Positions 17,008 to 24,903 of a DNA stretch of 36,504 bases are shown one piece after another. The position numbers and the translations under genes were made by a program. Source of the DNA: an uncultured Peptoniphilus sp. (lineage in GTDB: Bacteria; Bacillota; Clostridia; Tissierellales; Peptoniphilaceae); contig NZ_CAMILN010000017.1 of assembly GCF_946222045.1 (NCBI RefSeq), positions 1-36,504 on the forward strand, written 5' to 3'. The notes under the pieces were generated by a model that saw only the letters and a list, made by a program, of their open reading frames with translations, was not told where the DNA came from and ran no database searches. Numbering within the stretch: position 1 is the stretch's first letter; each line of letters opens with the position of its first letter.

Positions 17008-17037
17008 CATATAACCGTACTGTCAAAAATAAGTCAA
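17008..17037 (-). promoter_or_regulatory. Candidate promoter of the two-gene cassette
   Basis: On the minus strand TTGACT (17037-17032) and TATATG (17013-17008) are 18 bases apart; a second TTGACA lies at 17026-17021. A start here would lead directly into the 110-residue gene. Confidence 0.45.
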
Positions 17038-17065
17038 GTTAATTAGCGGATAAAATGGCTATATT

Positions 17066-17290
17066 TCAACTTTTACTCGATATTTTTTCTATTCTATCCA
17101 CTCTGAAAATTACATTTAACATCGAACCATTATCCCATTTTACTAGGATTGATCCAATAGCATCCACTCCATAAACTGTACCTAGAGTTCCACTTGGTGG
17201 TGCTTGTACATCTTCCATCTTAATCAATTTTACTCTTGCTCCTACTGGATATATTTCTTTTAATTTTTCTATAATTTCCCTTGAAATCAT
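17066..17290 (-). CDS. DUF4314 family protein
   Basis: A 74-residue protein with the DUF4314 pattern: EKLKEIYPVGARVKLIKMED, APPSGTLGTVYGVDAIGSI and VKWDNGSMLNVIF. This small SH3-like fold is common in phages and mobile elements of Firmicutes, generally near DNA methylase or packaging genes, and has no assigned function. GAGGTGATTAG precedes the ATG. It lies 45 bases after the cytosine methylase. Confidence 0.85.
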   Translation of the reverse strand: MISREIIEKLKEIYPVGARVKLIKMEDVQAPPSGTLGTVYGVDAIGSILVKWDNGSMLNVIFRVDRIEKISSKS

Positions 17291-17335
17291 CTAATCACCT
17301 CTTACATACATATATTGCTCAAATAATAATTTATA

Positions 17336-18778
17336 TCAAGTCTTATTTGCTGTATTTACAAGGCTTTTAAAAATATATGTGGCACATGGAAGAGCAATCC
17401 CATTGCCCCACATTTTATATTCTGCAGAATCAGTATGAGGATTTTTAAGCCATTTTAGTATCTGCTTATCTGTTTTCTTCTTTTTAAGACCTTTTATTTC
17501 AGCATCCTTATCAAAAACTTCTCTCCAAAAGGACAAGTCCTCATCTGTTGGATTTTCTATTCCTAAGTTATCACACCAGTAATCTGGGAATCCTTGTAGT
17601 CTTCCACATTCTTTTGGTGTTAATCTTCTAACAAGTTTTTGATTTACAAGTGGTGGGTCCTTATAATCAGTAGCAACTAGAGAAGACGATATATTCTTGT
17701 CTGCTTTTGTAAAATGAGAATTCTTGCTCATGGTGTAGATATCCTCAACTATTGCAACTCCACCTTGATTTCTTGTAGGAGTATTCCCAGATGTGTCAAT
17801 TGTTCTTGAAACATCACACTCGTAAATATTATGTCTTTCATTTTTAGTATTTTCTGAAGTTTGTCTTATATCGTAGACTACAAATGGCTGGTTATTTCCA
17901 CCTTGTCCTAAGTTTGATGCAAGTGTTTGTGTTTCTTTTAATGGTCCTCTATACCTTGAGTCTTGACTGTGATTTTCAAAAACGAATGGTGCAATTCCTC
18001 CACTTGCTCTCAAGGTTCCACTTTCATCAGAATAAAAGTCCATCCTTTCCCCACCTTGGTCATTTAAACAGATTGTTTTATTAAAGCTTTCTTTAATGGC
18101 TCTGGTATTTCTTTTTCCTTTCTCGCAGCCCTCTGAAGTATCCCCTGACAAGCTTTTTTGCTCAAATAATATTTCTCTGGAACTTCCTCCATCAAGATCT
18201 GCGACAAGGAAGATTCTTCTCCTTCGTTGGGGCACTCCAAAGTATTTAGCATCAAGGACTCTCCAAGCAAGGGAAAAATTGTCTCCCAGGATTTCTCCTG
18301 CTTTTTCCCATTTCTTAGGTCGAGTAAGTTTAACTGTGGAATCCTTAATTCTTGTAATTTCTTCAAGGACACATCTAAAGTCTTCTCCTTTGTTTGATGA
18401 AAAGGCTCCTGGCACATTTTCCCATAGTAGGTATCTTGGATACTTACCATTAGTTTTACACCTCATTTCTTTTATAACTCTAATTGCCTCATAAAAAAGG
18501 TTAGATTTTTTCCCTTCAAGTCCCGCTCTTTTACCAGCAATAGATAAATCTTGGCAAGGACTGCCAAAGGAAATGATATCAACAGGTTCAATTACAGAAC
18601 CATTTATATCTTTTATATCTCCTAAATGTTTAACTTGAGGTAGGTTTTTCTGTGTAACTCTTATTGGAAAAGGCTCAACCTCCGATGACCATATAGGTTT
18701 TATTCCACAAAAAATAGCAGCTAAAGGGAATCCTCCACTGCCGTCAAATAGTGAACCTAATCTTAGTTCTTTATTCAT
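17336..18778 (-). CDS. DNA (cytosine-5-)-methyltransferase
   Basis: A 480-residue C5 methylase transferring a methyl group from SAM to cytosine. Motif I is LFDGSGGFPLAA (10-21), motif IV GSPCQDLSIAG with nucleophile C75, motif VI ENVPG, motif VIII QRRRRIF and motif X GNGIALPCATYIF near the end. The long stretch between VIII and IX (about 205-390) is the target-recognition domain. The start overlaps the ParB-methylase stop by 8 bases. No cognate restriction enzyme is beside it, so it is likely an orphan phage methylase protecting phage DNA. Confidence 0.95.
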   Translation of the reverse strand: MNKELRLGSLFDGSGGFPLAAIFCGIKPIWSSEVEPFPIRVTQKNLPQVKHLGDIKDINGSVIEPVDIISFGSPCQDLSIAGKRAGLEGKKSNLFYEAIRVIKEMRCKTNGKYPRYLLWENVPGAFSSNKGEDFRCVLEEITRIKDSTVKLTRPKKWEKAGEILGDNFSLAWRVLDAKYFGVPQRRRRIFLVADLDGGSSREILFEQKSLSGDTSEGCEKGKRNTRAIKESFNKTICLNDQGGERMDFYSDESGTLRASGGIAPFVFENHSQDSRYRGPLKETQTLASNLGQGGNNQPFVVYDIRQTSENTKNERHNIYECDVSRTIDTSGNTPTRNQGGVAIVEDIYTMSKNSHFTKADKNISSSLVATDYKDPPLVNQKLVRRLTPKECGRLQGFPDYWCDNLGIENPTDEDLSFWREVFDKDAEIKGLKKKKTDKQILKWLKNPHTDSAEYKMWGNGIALPCATYIFKSLVNTANKT

Positions 18779-20006
18779 CTTTTACTACCTCTGAATAGCT
18801 ATATTCCTTTCCATCTCTTAATAGACTTACATCTTTATCACTACCAACTAGTTCAATAAATCTATTTACAATGACATCTACAAATTTTTCATCAAGTTCT
18901 ATCATCCTACAAATCCTATCAGTCTGTTCACAAGCTATTAGTGTACTTCCACTTCCACCAAATGGGTCAAGTACAATGGAGTTTGTCATTGATGAATTTT
19001 TAATCGGATAAGATAAAAGAGGAATAGGCTTCATAGTAGGGTGGTCACCATTTTTTCTTGGTTTATCAAATTCCCAAATGGTAGACTCTTTTCTTCCTGT
19101 ATACCAGTTGTGTTTTCCTTTTTTCTTCCAACCATAAAGGATTGGTTCATGTTGCCATTGATAGGGACTTCTTCCAAGTACAAGAGACTGTTTCTTCCAA
19201 ATACAAGTACCAGATAAATAAAAGCCAGCATCTTGAAATGCCTTTCTGAAATTAAGTCCTTCTGTATCAGCATGGAAAACGTAAATAGAACCATCATCTG
19301 AGAGGAACTTTTCCATATTTAAAAAGGAGCTCAGTAAAAATTCGTAAAATTTACTTTGCTCCATATTGTCATTTTTAATTTTTCCAGCTGATCCTTCATA
19401 GTTTACATTGTATGGAGGGTCTGTGATGATAAGATTTGCCTTTGATTCTCCCATTAATTTCTCGTAGGTTGTCTCATCTGTAGAATCTCCACAAACAAGT
19501 TTGTGTTTACCTAATGTCCAAATATCACCAGCTTTTGAAAACGTAGGTTTTTCCAATTCTTCCTCTATATCAAAATCATCATCTTCTGTATCATTTCCAA
19601 GGTCAAAGATATTAGATAATTCATCTGGTGAAAAACCAGTAAGTTCTACATTAAAACCATAATCTTCTAAAGATTCAATTTCTACTCTCAGTAGTTCTTC
19701 ATCCCAACCAGCATCAAGAGCCATTCTGTTATCAGCTAAGATATAGGCTTTCTTTTGTGCCTCGTTTAGATGGTCTGCAAAGACACAAGGTACTTCTTTT
19801 ATACCTTCTTCCTTTGCTGCCATAATTCTTCCATGACCTGCAATCACTCCGTAGTCTTTATCAATAATTACAGGATTGATGAAACCAAACTCTCGAATCG
19901 ATGAGCGTAGTTTATTAATCTGGTCTTGTGAGTGAGTTCTTGCATTGTTTACATAGGGTACAAGTTTTTCAATGTCAACTAATTTCATTTCTTTTGTTGT
20001 AATCAT
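18771..20006 (-). CDS. ParB-like nuclease domain fused to DNA N4/N6 methyltransferase
   Basis: A 411-residue fusion. Residues about 5-105 form a ParB/sulfiredoxin-type domain (LVPYVNNARTHS, FGFINPVIID, GVIAGHGRIMAAKEEG). An acidic linker (EDDDFDIEEELE) joins it to a beta-class amino-methyltransferase with motif IV DPPYNVNYEG (196-205) and motif I LDPFGGSGSTLIACEQT near the C-terminus. Such fusions are common beside phage terminases and modify adenine or N4-cytosine. The ATG at 20006 overlaps the MetK stop as ATATGA. The target sequence cannot be read from the protein. Confidence 0.93.
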   Translation of the reverse strand: MITTKEMKLVDIEKLVPYVNNARTHSQDQINKLRSSIREFGFINPVIIDKDYGVIAGHGRIMAAKEEGIKEVPCVFADHLNEAQKKAYILADNRMALDAGWDEELLRVEIESLEDYGFNVELTGFSPDELSNIFDLGNDTEDDDFDIEEELEKPTFSKAGDIWTLGKHKLVCGDSTDETTYEKLMGESKANLIITDPPYNVNYEGSAGKIKNDNMEQSKFYEFLLSSFLNMEKFLSDDGSIYVFHADTEGLNFRKAFQDAGFYLSGTCIWKKQSLVLGRSPYQWQHEPILYGWKKKGKHNWYTGRKESTIWEFDKPRKNGDHPTMKPIPLLSYPIKNSSMTNSIVLDPFGGSGSTLIACEQTDRICRMIELDEKFVDVIVNRFIELVGSDKDVSLLRDGKEYSYSEVVKDE

Positions 20007-20785
20007 ATTAGCCCCCACTTAGCAAATTCCTCAAAACAACCGATAGAGTTGATGTAGTTTCTAGCAATTTCTACAATTTTTGAATATGGTATACCATCAA
20101 CAGTCTCATCTCCGATTGCACAGGATAATTCAATCTCTCTATTTTCCTCTTGTGCCTTTAGATGGGCATAAATATTAATCGATACATCAGCCTTGGATAG
20201 GTCTTTACCATGAAGACCTCCACCAGTTACTGCTCTTCCCATGTCAGATCCGAGTTTTCTATTTGTAGCTCCAGTATCAACATTAAACCCTCCAGTCCAA
20301 TCCCCTAATGGGTTTACGATTGCTCTTGGATAAATTGATTTTAAGATTTCTGTAGATACATTTGACTGACAAATAATAAGTTTATCCCCATCAAGAATGT
20401 ATTTCCCATCGTAAGGATAATTAGAATAAATTTCACGAGCAATTAAAGATAGTTTCTTTTCTTCTTCAGATGTAGGTACTCCCTTAAAGATTCCATTGTC
20501 TCCACATCTTATCTTCTCTTTTTGATTACTTGATAGGTGGATATCCTGTTCTACAATTTTAATATCTACTATGACATCTCCTGCTATCCTCTTAATTGCT
20601 GATCCAATTTCTTTTTTATTTAACTTGCAGTCTGTCTCAATGATTACATGACAGTCTCCATGCCCTAGCAATACTTCAACTGCTATTTTAGGATTTTCTT
20701 TTTCCTTATATGCTAAATCTACGATTGCACCTGCAATACAATCTGCCTGTTTGTCAGGGTGCTTTGGATTTACTTTTTCAAACAT
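20003..20785 (-). CDS. metK: Compact phage S-adenosylmethionine synthetase
   Basis: A 260-residue methionine adenosyltransferase, much shorter than the cellular enzyme of about 380-400. It keeps HPDK (H9, D11, K12), CGDNGIF (94-100, the GDQG-like ATP loop), RK at 176-177, and GGGLHGKDLSKAD (188-200, equivalent to GGGAFSGKDxxKVD). It makes SAM from ATP and methionine. The gene lies between TerS and two DNA methylases and overlaps the first, which suggests local supply of methyl donor. AAGGTGATTAA precedes its ATG. The symbol follows homology; the phage form is divergent. Confidence 0.88.
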   Translation of the reverse strand: MFEKVNPKHPDKQADCIAGAIVDLAYKEKENPKIAVEVLLGHGDCHVIIETDCKLNKKEIGSAIKRIAGDVIVDIKIVEQDIHLSSNQKEKIRCGDNGIFKGVPTSEEEKKLSLIAREIYSNYPYDGKYILDGDKLIICQSNVSTEILKSIYPRAIVNPLGDWTGGFNVDTGATNRKLGSDMGRAVTGGGLHGKDLSKADVSINIYAHLKAQEENREIELSCAIGDETVDGIPYSKIVEIARNYINSIGCFEEFAKWGLI

Positions 20786-20794
20786 TTAATCACC

Positions 20795-21367
20795 TTACTT
20801 TCTACTCCTTAGTAATTTTTCCATCATATCTTCCCCATAGTCTTCATAAACTTCTGTGCAGTTTTCTTTAACTATGTCATAAATCTCGTACCATAAAAGG
20901 TTGGCTGTCTTTTGAAACTGGCTAGACATCTGTACAAAAGGGGATGCTATAACTCCTCCTGTAGTAGGATGCTTACCTAAAAGTCCAAATTGACTTATTG
21001 CTTCTTCACATTGAATATATCTTGCAAAAGCCTGAGAGTATGATTCTAATAATCTTGGATTTACTAAGTTTTCACAGTTCCTCTGTTTTAACCAACTCCA
21101 AGTCTCTTTATATATTTCATCTGCACCTAGTGGTATTCCATTCTTTTGTTTTGCAGATAGATAATCACTAGGTGTTGGCATATCTGTTCCATCAAGAACT
21201 GCTCCATCTGGTAAGTCAACTGCATCTATTTCTTCTGGAGTGAATGTTGGAATATCATTCATTAGTATTTCTACTTTTTTACCTTTTTCTATTTTTTCAG
21301 CAGCAGGTTGTGGTTTCCCTCCTGCTTTTACTCGTCTTCCACCTCTGTATGTTCCATCTTTAGCGAT
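20795..21367 (-). CDS. Terminase small subunit, P27 family, with probable ATC start
   Basis: About 191 residues. The body (SDYLSAKQKNGIPLGADEIY, WLKQRNCENLVNPRLLESY, LLGKHPTTGGVIASPFVQ) is typical of P27-type TerS, which recognises phage DNA at cos. Homologues begin M-A-x-D-G-T-Y-R-G-G-R-R. Here the matching codon is ATC (21367-21365), 7 bases after a perfect AGGAGG (21380-21375). A TTG at 21460 in the same frame has no ribosome-binding site and would place coding sequence through the putative cos region. ATC is therefore preferred. It lies nine bases before metK. Confidence 0.85.
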   Translation of the reverse strand: MAKDGTYRGGRRVKAGGKPQPAAEKIEKGKKVEILMNDIPTFTPEEIDAVDLPDGAVLDGTDMPTPSDYLSAKQKNGIPLGADEIYKETWSWLKQRNCENLVNPRLLESYSQAFARYIQCEEAISQFGLLGKHPTTGGVIASPFVQMSSQFQKTANLLWYEIYDIVKENCTEVYEDYGEDMMEKLLRSRK

Positions 21368-21399
21368 AGTATCACCTCCTATTTTATTATTTTCTTTAA

Positions 21400-21495
21400 T
21401 AGGGCCTTTGAACCCGTTTTTTTGTGCGTGAGAGGGCGGCACCGTTGGTAGGGAAATCAATCGTAGAGATTAAGACTCCCCCTCCCCACGTAAAA
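21400..21495. other. Putative cos (packaging) region
   Basis: Between the HNH gene stop and the TerS ribosome-binding site lies a short stretch unusually rich in G and C for this DNA: on the minus strand GTGGGGAGGGGGAGTC, then AATCTCTACG, then GGTGCCGCCCTCTC. HNH and TerS flank the cos site in HK97-like cos phages, and a G-run followed by AATCTCTA resembles sequences seen before TerS in related phages (from memory). The exact cut site cannot be read. Confidence 0.5.
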
Positions 21496-21852
21496 CTATC
21501 CTCCAAACCTATCTCCACTCTTTGCATGAATCTTTGAGTGACAAGATTTACAAAGACTCATAAGATTATCTTCGTCATTAGTTCCACCACGAGAAAGAGG
21601 AAGTATGTGATGTACTTCCTCTACCTTTGTCATTCTATTCTCTTTTAAACACATTTCACAAAGCGGATGCTCTGCTACATATCTTTTCCTTATAGCTCTC
21701 CACGCTTTTCCATAACGCTTATGAGTTTTAGGATCCCTTTTATATTTTTCATAATTTTTGTTATATTCTTTCTCATGTTTCTTACAGAATCGTCCATCAA
21801 CTAATTTAGGACAACCTGGATGTGAACATGGTCTCTTAGGTTTGCTTGGCAC
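21496..21852 (-). CDS. HNH endonuclease of the packaging module
   Basis: A 118-residue HNH nuclease. Structural zinc is held by C65, C68 (PLCEMC) and C101, C104 (LCKSCH); the active site has EEVHHILPLSRGG (H81/H82), N96 and a histidine at 105 or 109. A second small zinc motif lies at the N-terminus (CSHPGCPKL, RFCKKH). In HK97-like phages this protein is needed with TerL and TerS to cut cos. GTG at 21852 is the start, after GGAGTGATAAA. It ends just before the G-rich region. Confidence 0.92.
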   Translation of the reverse strand: MPSKPKRPCSHPGCPKLVDGRFCKKHEKEYNKNYEKYKRDPKTHKRYGKAWRAIRKRYVAEHPLCEMCLKENRMTKVEEVHHILPLSRGGTNDEDNLMSLCKSCHSKIHAKSGDRFGG

Positions 21853-21871
21853 TTTATCACTCCATAAATAA

Positions 21872-21898
21872 AGCCCTGAAGATTAAATCTTTAAGGCT
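21872..21898. terminator. Hairpin between HNH gene and toxin-antitoxin cassette
   Basis: A 12-bp stem with one mismatch (AGCCCTGAAGATT / ATCTTTAAGGCT) flanked by T-rich DNA on both sides (CTCTTTTAATT on plus, CTTTATTTAT on minus). It may be a weak bidirectional terminator. It marks the left boundary of the inserted toxin-antitoxin cassette. Confidence 0.45.
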
Positions 21899-21971
21899 CT
21901 TTTAATTATTCTTTTGCTATTCTAACTATACTACAACTACTTACTCTCATTCTATCAACTTTACTCTCCAC

Positions 21972-22000
21972 TTGACTTTTTTCTTAGAAGAAAATATAAT
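21972..22000 (+). promoter_or_regulatory. Promoter of the toxin-antitoxin operon
   Basis: TTGACT (21972-21977) and TATAAT (21995-22000) are 17 bases apart; -35 has 5/6 and -10 6/6 matches. Transcription would begin near 22007, inside the palindrome that follows. Confidence 0.85.
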
Positions 22001-22029
22001 TTAGTTAGAAAGTATGAATTTCTAACTAA
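22001..22029. promoter_or_regulatory. Operator of the toxin-antitoxin operon
   Basis: A perfect 11-bp inverted repeat, TTAGTTAGAAA / TTTCTAACTAA with a 7-base spacer, lies directly after the -10 box and touches the ribosome-binding site (AAGGAGG). The AbrB-type antitoxin, alone or with toxin, is the likely binder. The same repeat could also fold in the mRNA leader. Confidence 0.7.
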
Positions 22030-22041
22030 GGAGGTTTTGTT

Positions 22042-22299
22042 ATGTTAGTTGAACTAAAAGCTAAATCACAAGTTACTATCCCAAAAGACATAGTAAACTC
22101 TATGGAATTAAATCAAGGCGACCAATTTGAAGTCATGGAAGATGATGGAAAAATTGTACTTGTTCCAGTTGCAATCTATCCAGAACACGTCATAAAAAAT
22201 TTAAAAGCTGAAGTAAAAGAGATTAAAGAATCTATTAAAAATGGAGAAAGGCCAATCTTTGATTCCATTGACTCTCTATTTGAGGAGTTAGATAAGTAA
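22042..22299 (+). CDS. Antitoxin, AbrB/MazE-type
   Basis: An 85-residue antitoxin. Residues 1-48 form a swapped-hairpin AbrB domain (VELKAKSQVTIPKDIV, LNQGDQFEVMEDDGKIVLVP) that binds the operator. The acidic C-terminal tail (IFDSIDSLFEELDK) should wrap around the toxin. AAGGAGG lies 7 bases before the ATG. Its TAA overlaps the toxin ATG by one base, the classic coupled arrangement. It runs against the phage genes. Confidence 0.9.
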   Translation: MLVELKAKSQVTIPKDIVNSMELNQGDQFEVMEDDGKIVLVPVAIYPEHVIKNLKAEVKEIKESIKNGERPIFDSIDSLFEELDK

Positions 22300-22565
22300 T
22301 GTCCTATAAAATTACTTATTCGAAGGCCTTTAAAAAACATTACAAAAAACTATCTGATACTGAAAAGAAACAAACGAAAAAGAAACTTAAATTTTTCGTA
22401 GAGAATCCTACTCATCCATCTTTAAGAACTAAAAAGATACAAGGTACAGATGGAATATGGGAGTCTTCTGTTAATATGGATATTCGAATTATTTGGTTCT
22501 ACGAAAATAATGAATTAATATTTCTTTTAGATATAGGACACCACGATATCCTGGACAAGTTTTAA
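22299..22565 (+). CDS. Toxin, RelE/YafQ-type mRNA interferase
   Basis: An 88-residue basic protein of the RelE/ParE superfamily (YKITYSKAFKKHYKKLSD at the start; SLRTKKIQGTDGIWESSVN; DIRIIWFYENNELIFLLDIG and HHDIL at the end). Such toxins cut mRNA in the ribosome A site and halt translation until the antitoxin is restored. Pairing a RelE-type toxin with an AbrB-type antitoxin is well known. In a prophage it may stabilise the element or act against other phages; which is not decided by the sequence. Confidence 0.88.
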   Translation: MSYKITYSKAFKKHYKKLSDTEKKQTKKKLKFFVENPTHPSLRTKKIQGTDGIWESSVNMDIRIIWFYENNELIFLLDIGHHDILDKF

Positions 22566-22609
22566 ATTTAATACTATAATAAAAACACGAATTGAAAACG
22601 AAAGTTTTA

Positions 22610-22643
22610 CGGGTGATGCATTTATGCGTCACCCGATTTTTTT
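22610..22643 (+). terminator. Intrinsic terminator of the toxin-antitoxin operon
   Basis: CGGGTGA / TCACCCG (22610-22616 and 22629-22635) plus an inner GCAT/ATGC stem is followed by ATTTTTTT on the plus strand. It ends at the stop codon of the convergent DUF1492 gene. There is no T-run on the minus strand. Confidence 0.9.
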
Positions 22644-23043
22644 ATACTTCTATATTTTTTAAAGCCTTACTATGAAGTCTAAAGATATGCTGAATTGAGT
22701 AATTCATTTCAACTGCTATCTTCTCCCAAGATTCAAAACAAAGATATCTTTTTTCTAAAACGACTTGAAGCTCTTTATCTTCAATCTTTTTTATTGTTCT
22801 TACGATTTCTTTCTTTAAATCCACCAACTTATCTATGTCCCTATTAATTTCTTCTTGGAGATCTATAATCTTAACAATAGTATCTTCAAGTTTTGATAAT
22901 CCTCTATTAGGACTCTTAGGCATATCTGATAAGGTCGATGTAGCTTTTGTTGCTAGAGCGTTGAGTGATTCAACTTGCTCTAGCTTGCTATTAATTCTCT
23001 TGTCTAAATAAAAAGCTTGTTTTAAATATTCTTTTGCGTTCAT
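22642..23043 (-). CDS. DUF1492 / ArpU-like late transcription regulator
   Basis: A 133-residue protein. The first part is coiled coil (INSKLEQVESLNALATKATS, IDLQEEINRDIDKLVDLKKE). The end is a sigma-region-4-like HTH (VVLEKRYLCFESWEKIAVEM, NYSIQHIFRLHSKALKNI). Proteins of this type close the early region of Gram-positive phages just before the terminase module and are thought to switch on late genes. GGAGGTAAGAA precedes the ATG. It is the last early gene before the toxin-antitoxin cassette. Confidence 0.85.
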   Translation of the reverse strand: MNAKEYLKQAFYLDKRINSKLEQVESLNALATKATSTLSDMPKSPNRGLSKLEDTIVKIIDLQEEINRDIDKLVDLKKEIVRTIKKIEDKELQVVLEKRYLCFESWEKIAVEMNYSIQHIFRLHSKALKNIEV

Positions 23044-23136
23044 TTCTTACCTCCATAATTTTTTGAGGTAAGTTCTCCATAGAACTCCTGCTCATATATT
23101 AAGCTTATCAAATGTTCTTAGTGACATTCTATGACA

Positions 23137-24483
<1,347 letters not shown>

Positions 24484-24771
24484 TTAGTCACCTCCAATCC
24501 TTTTTATTATTTCATCAATGTTTTCTTTGGTATCAAGAACATATACCTTGAAGCCTAAATTTTTAAATTGCTTTATTCTTTTTTTCTGAATTGGTCTTGG
24601 TTCTCCTCCAGGTCTTTTTGTTTCCACAAATCCTATCTTTCCTTTAGGTAGAAGTATTATCCTATCTGGTATTCCCGTCATTGAAGGAGATGTAAATTTA
24701 AGACAAAAACCTCCATGGATTTTTACCTTATCGACTAAGGATTTTTCTATTTCGTTTTCTAGCATTGACAT
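24484..24771 (-). CDS. VRR-NUC domain nuclease
   Basis: A 95-residue stand-alone VRR-NUC domain: ENEIEKSLVDKVKIHGGFCL, TGIPDRIILLPKGKIGFVET with active-site D and E-x-K (FVETKRPGGEPRPIQ), then FKVYVLDTKENIDEII. The fold is a PD-(D/E)XK nuclease acting on branched DNA. It lies next to the SNF2 gene as in many Firmicute phages. Its ribosome-binding site is weak (AAAGGTTGAA), which may lower its level compared with its neighbours. Confidence 0.92.
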   Translation of the reverse strand: MSMLENEIEKSLVDKVKIHGGFCLKFTSPSMTGIPDRIILLPKGKIGFVETKRPGGEPRPIQKKRIKQFKNLGFKVYVLDTKENIDEIIKRIGGD

Positions 24772-24787
24772 TTCAACCTTTCTAGTG

Positions 24788-24896
24788 ATTGTGTGAAGGT
24801 CTCGAAGGTCTCTTCTATAACCTTTATATATATATACTAATTTAATTTTATTACTATATAAAAGTTATATATACGACCTTCGAGACTTGCACAATG
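24788..24896. repeat. Large interrupted palindrome, candidate replication origin
   Basis: The gap between primase and VRR-NUC is a long imperfect palindrome. The outer arms carry GGTCTCGAAGGTC (24798-24810) and, inverted, GACCTTCGAGACTT (24875-24888), extended by ATTGTG on one side and CACAAT on the other. Inner arms are TATAACCTTTATATA (24816-24830) and TATATAAAAGTTATA (24855-24869), around an AT-only centre. GAAGGTCTC is repeated in tandem at 24795-24812. Iteron-like repeats next to an AT-rich centre beside the primase gene suggest an origin; an RNA hairpin is the alternative. Confidence 0.6.
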
Positions 24897-24903
24897 GCTA
24901 AAT

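Noticed and set aside
18064..18494. Open frames overlapping the cytosine methylase in other frames
   Set aside because: They lack ribosome-binding sites and overlap a gene with all expected methylase motifs intact.
21368..21460. TTG at 21460 as TerS start
   Set aside because: No ribosome-binding site is present, and the extra 31 residues run through the G/C-rich putative cos interval and do not resemble P27-type N-termini.
23044..23136. Repeat TGTCATAGAATGTCACT in the gap after SNF2 as a regulator site
   Set aside because: The imperfect direct repeat is short, shows no promoter alongside and could arise by chance in AT-rich DNA.
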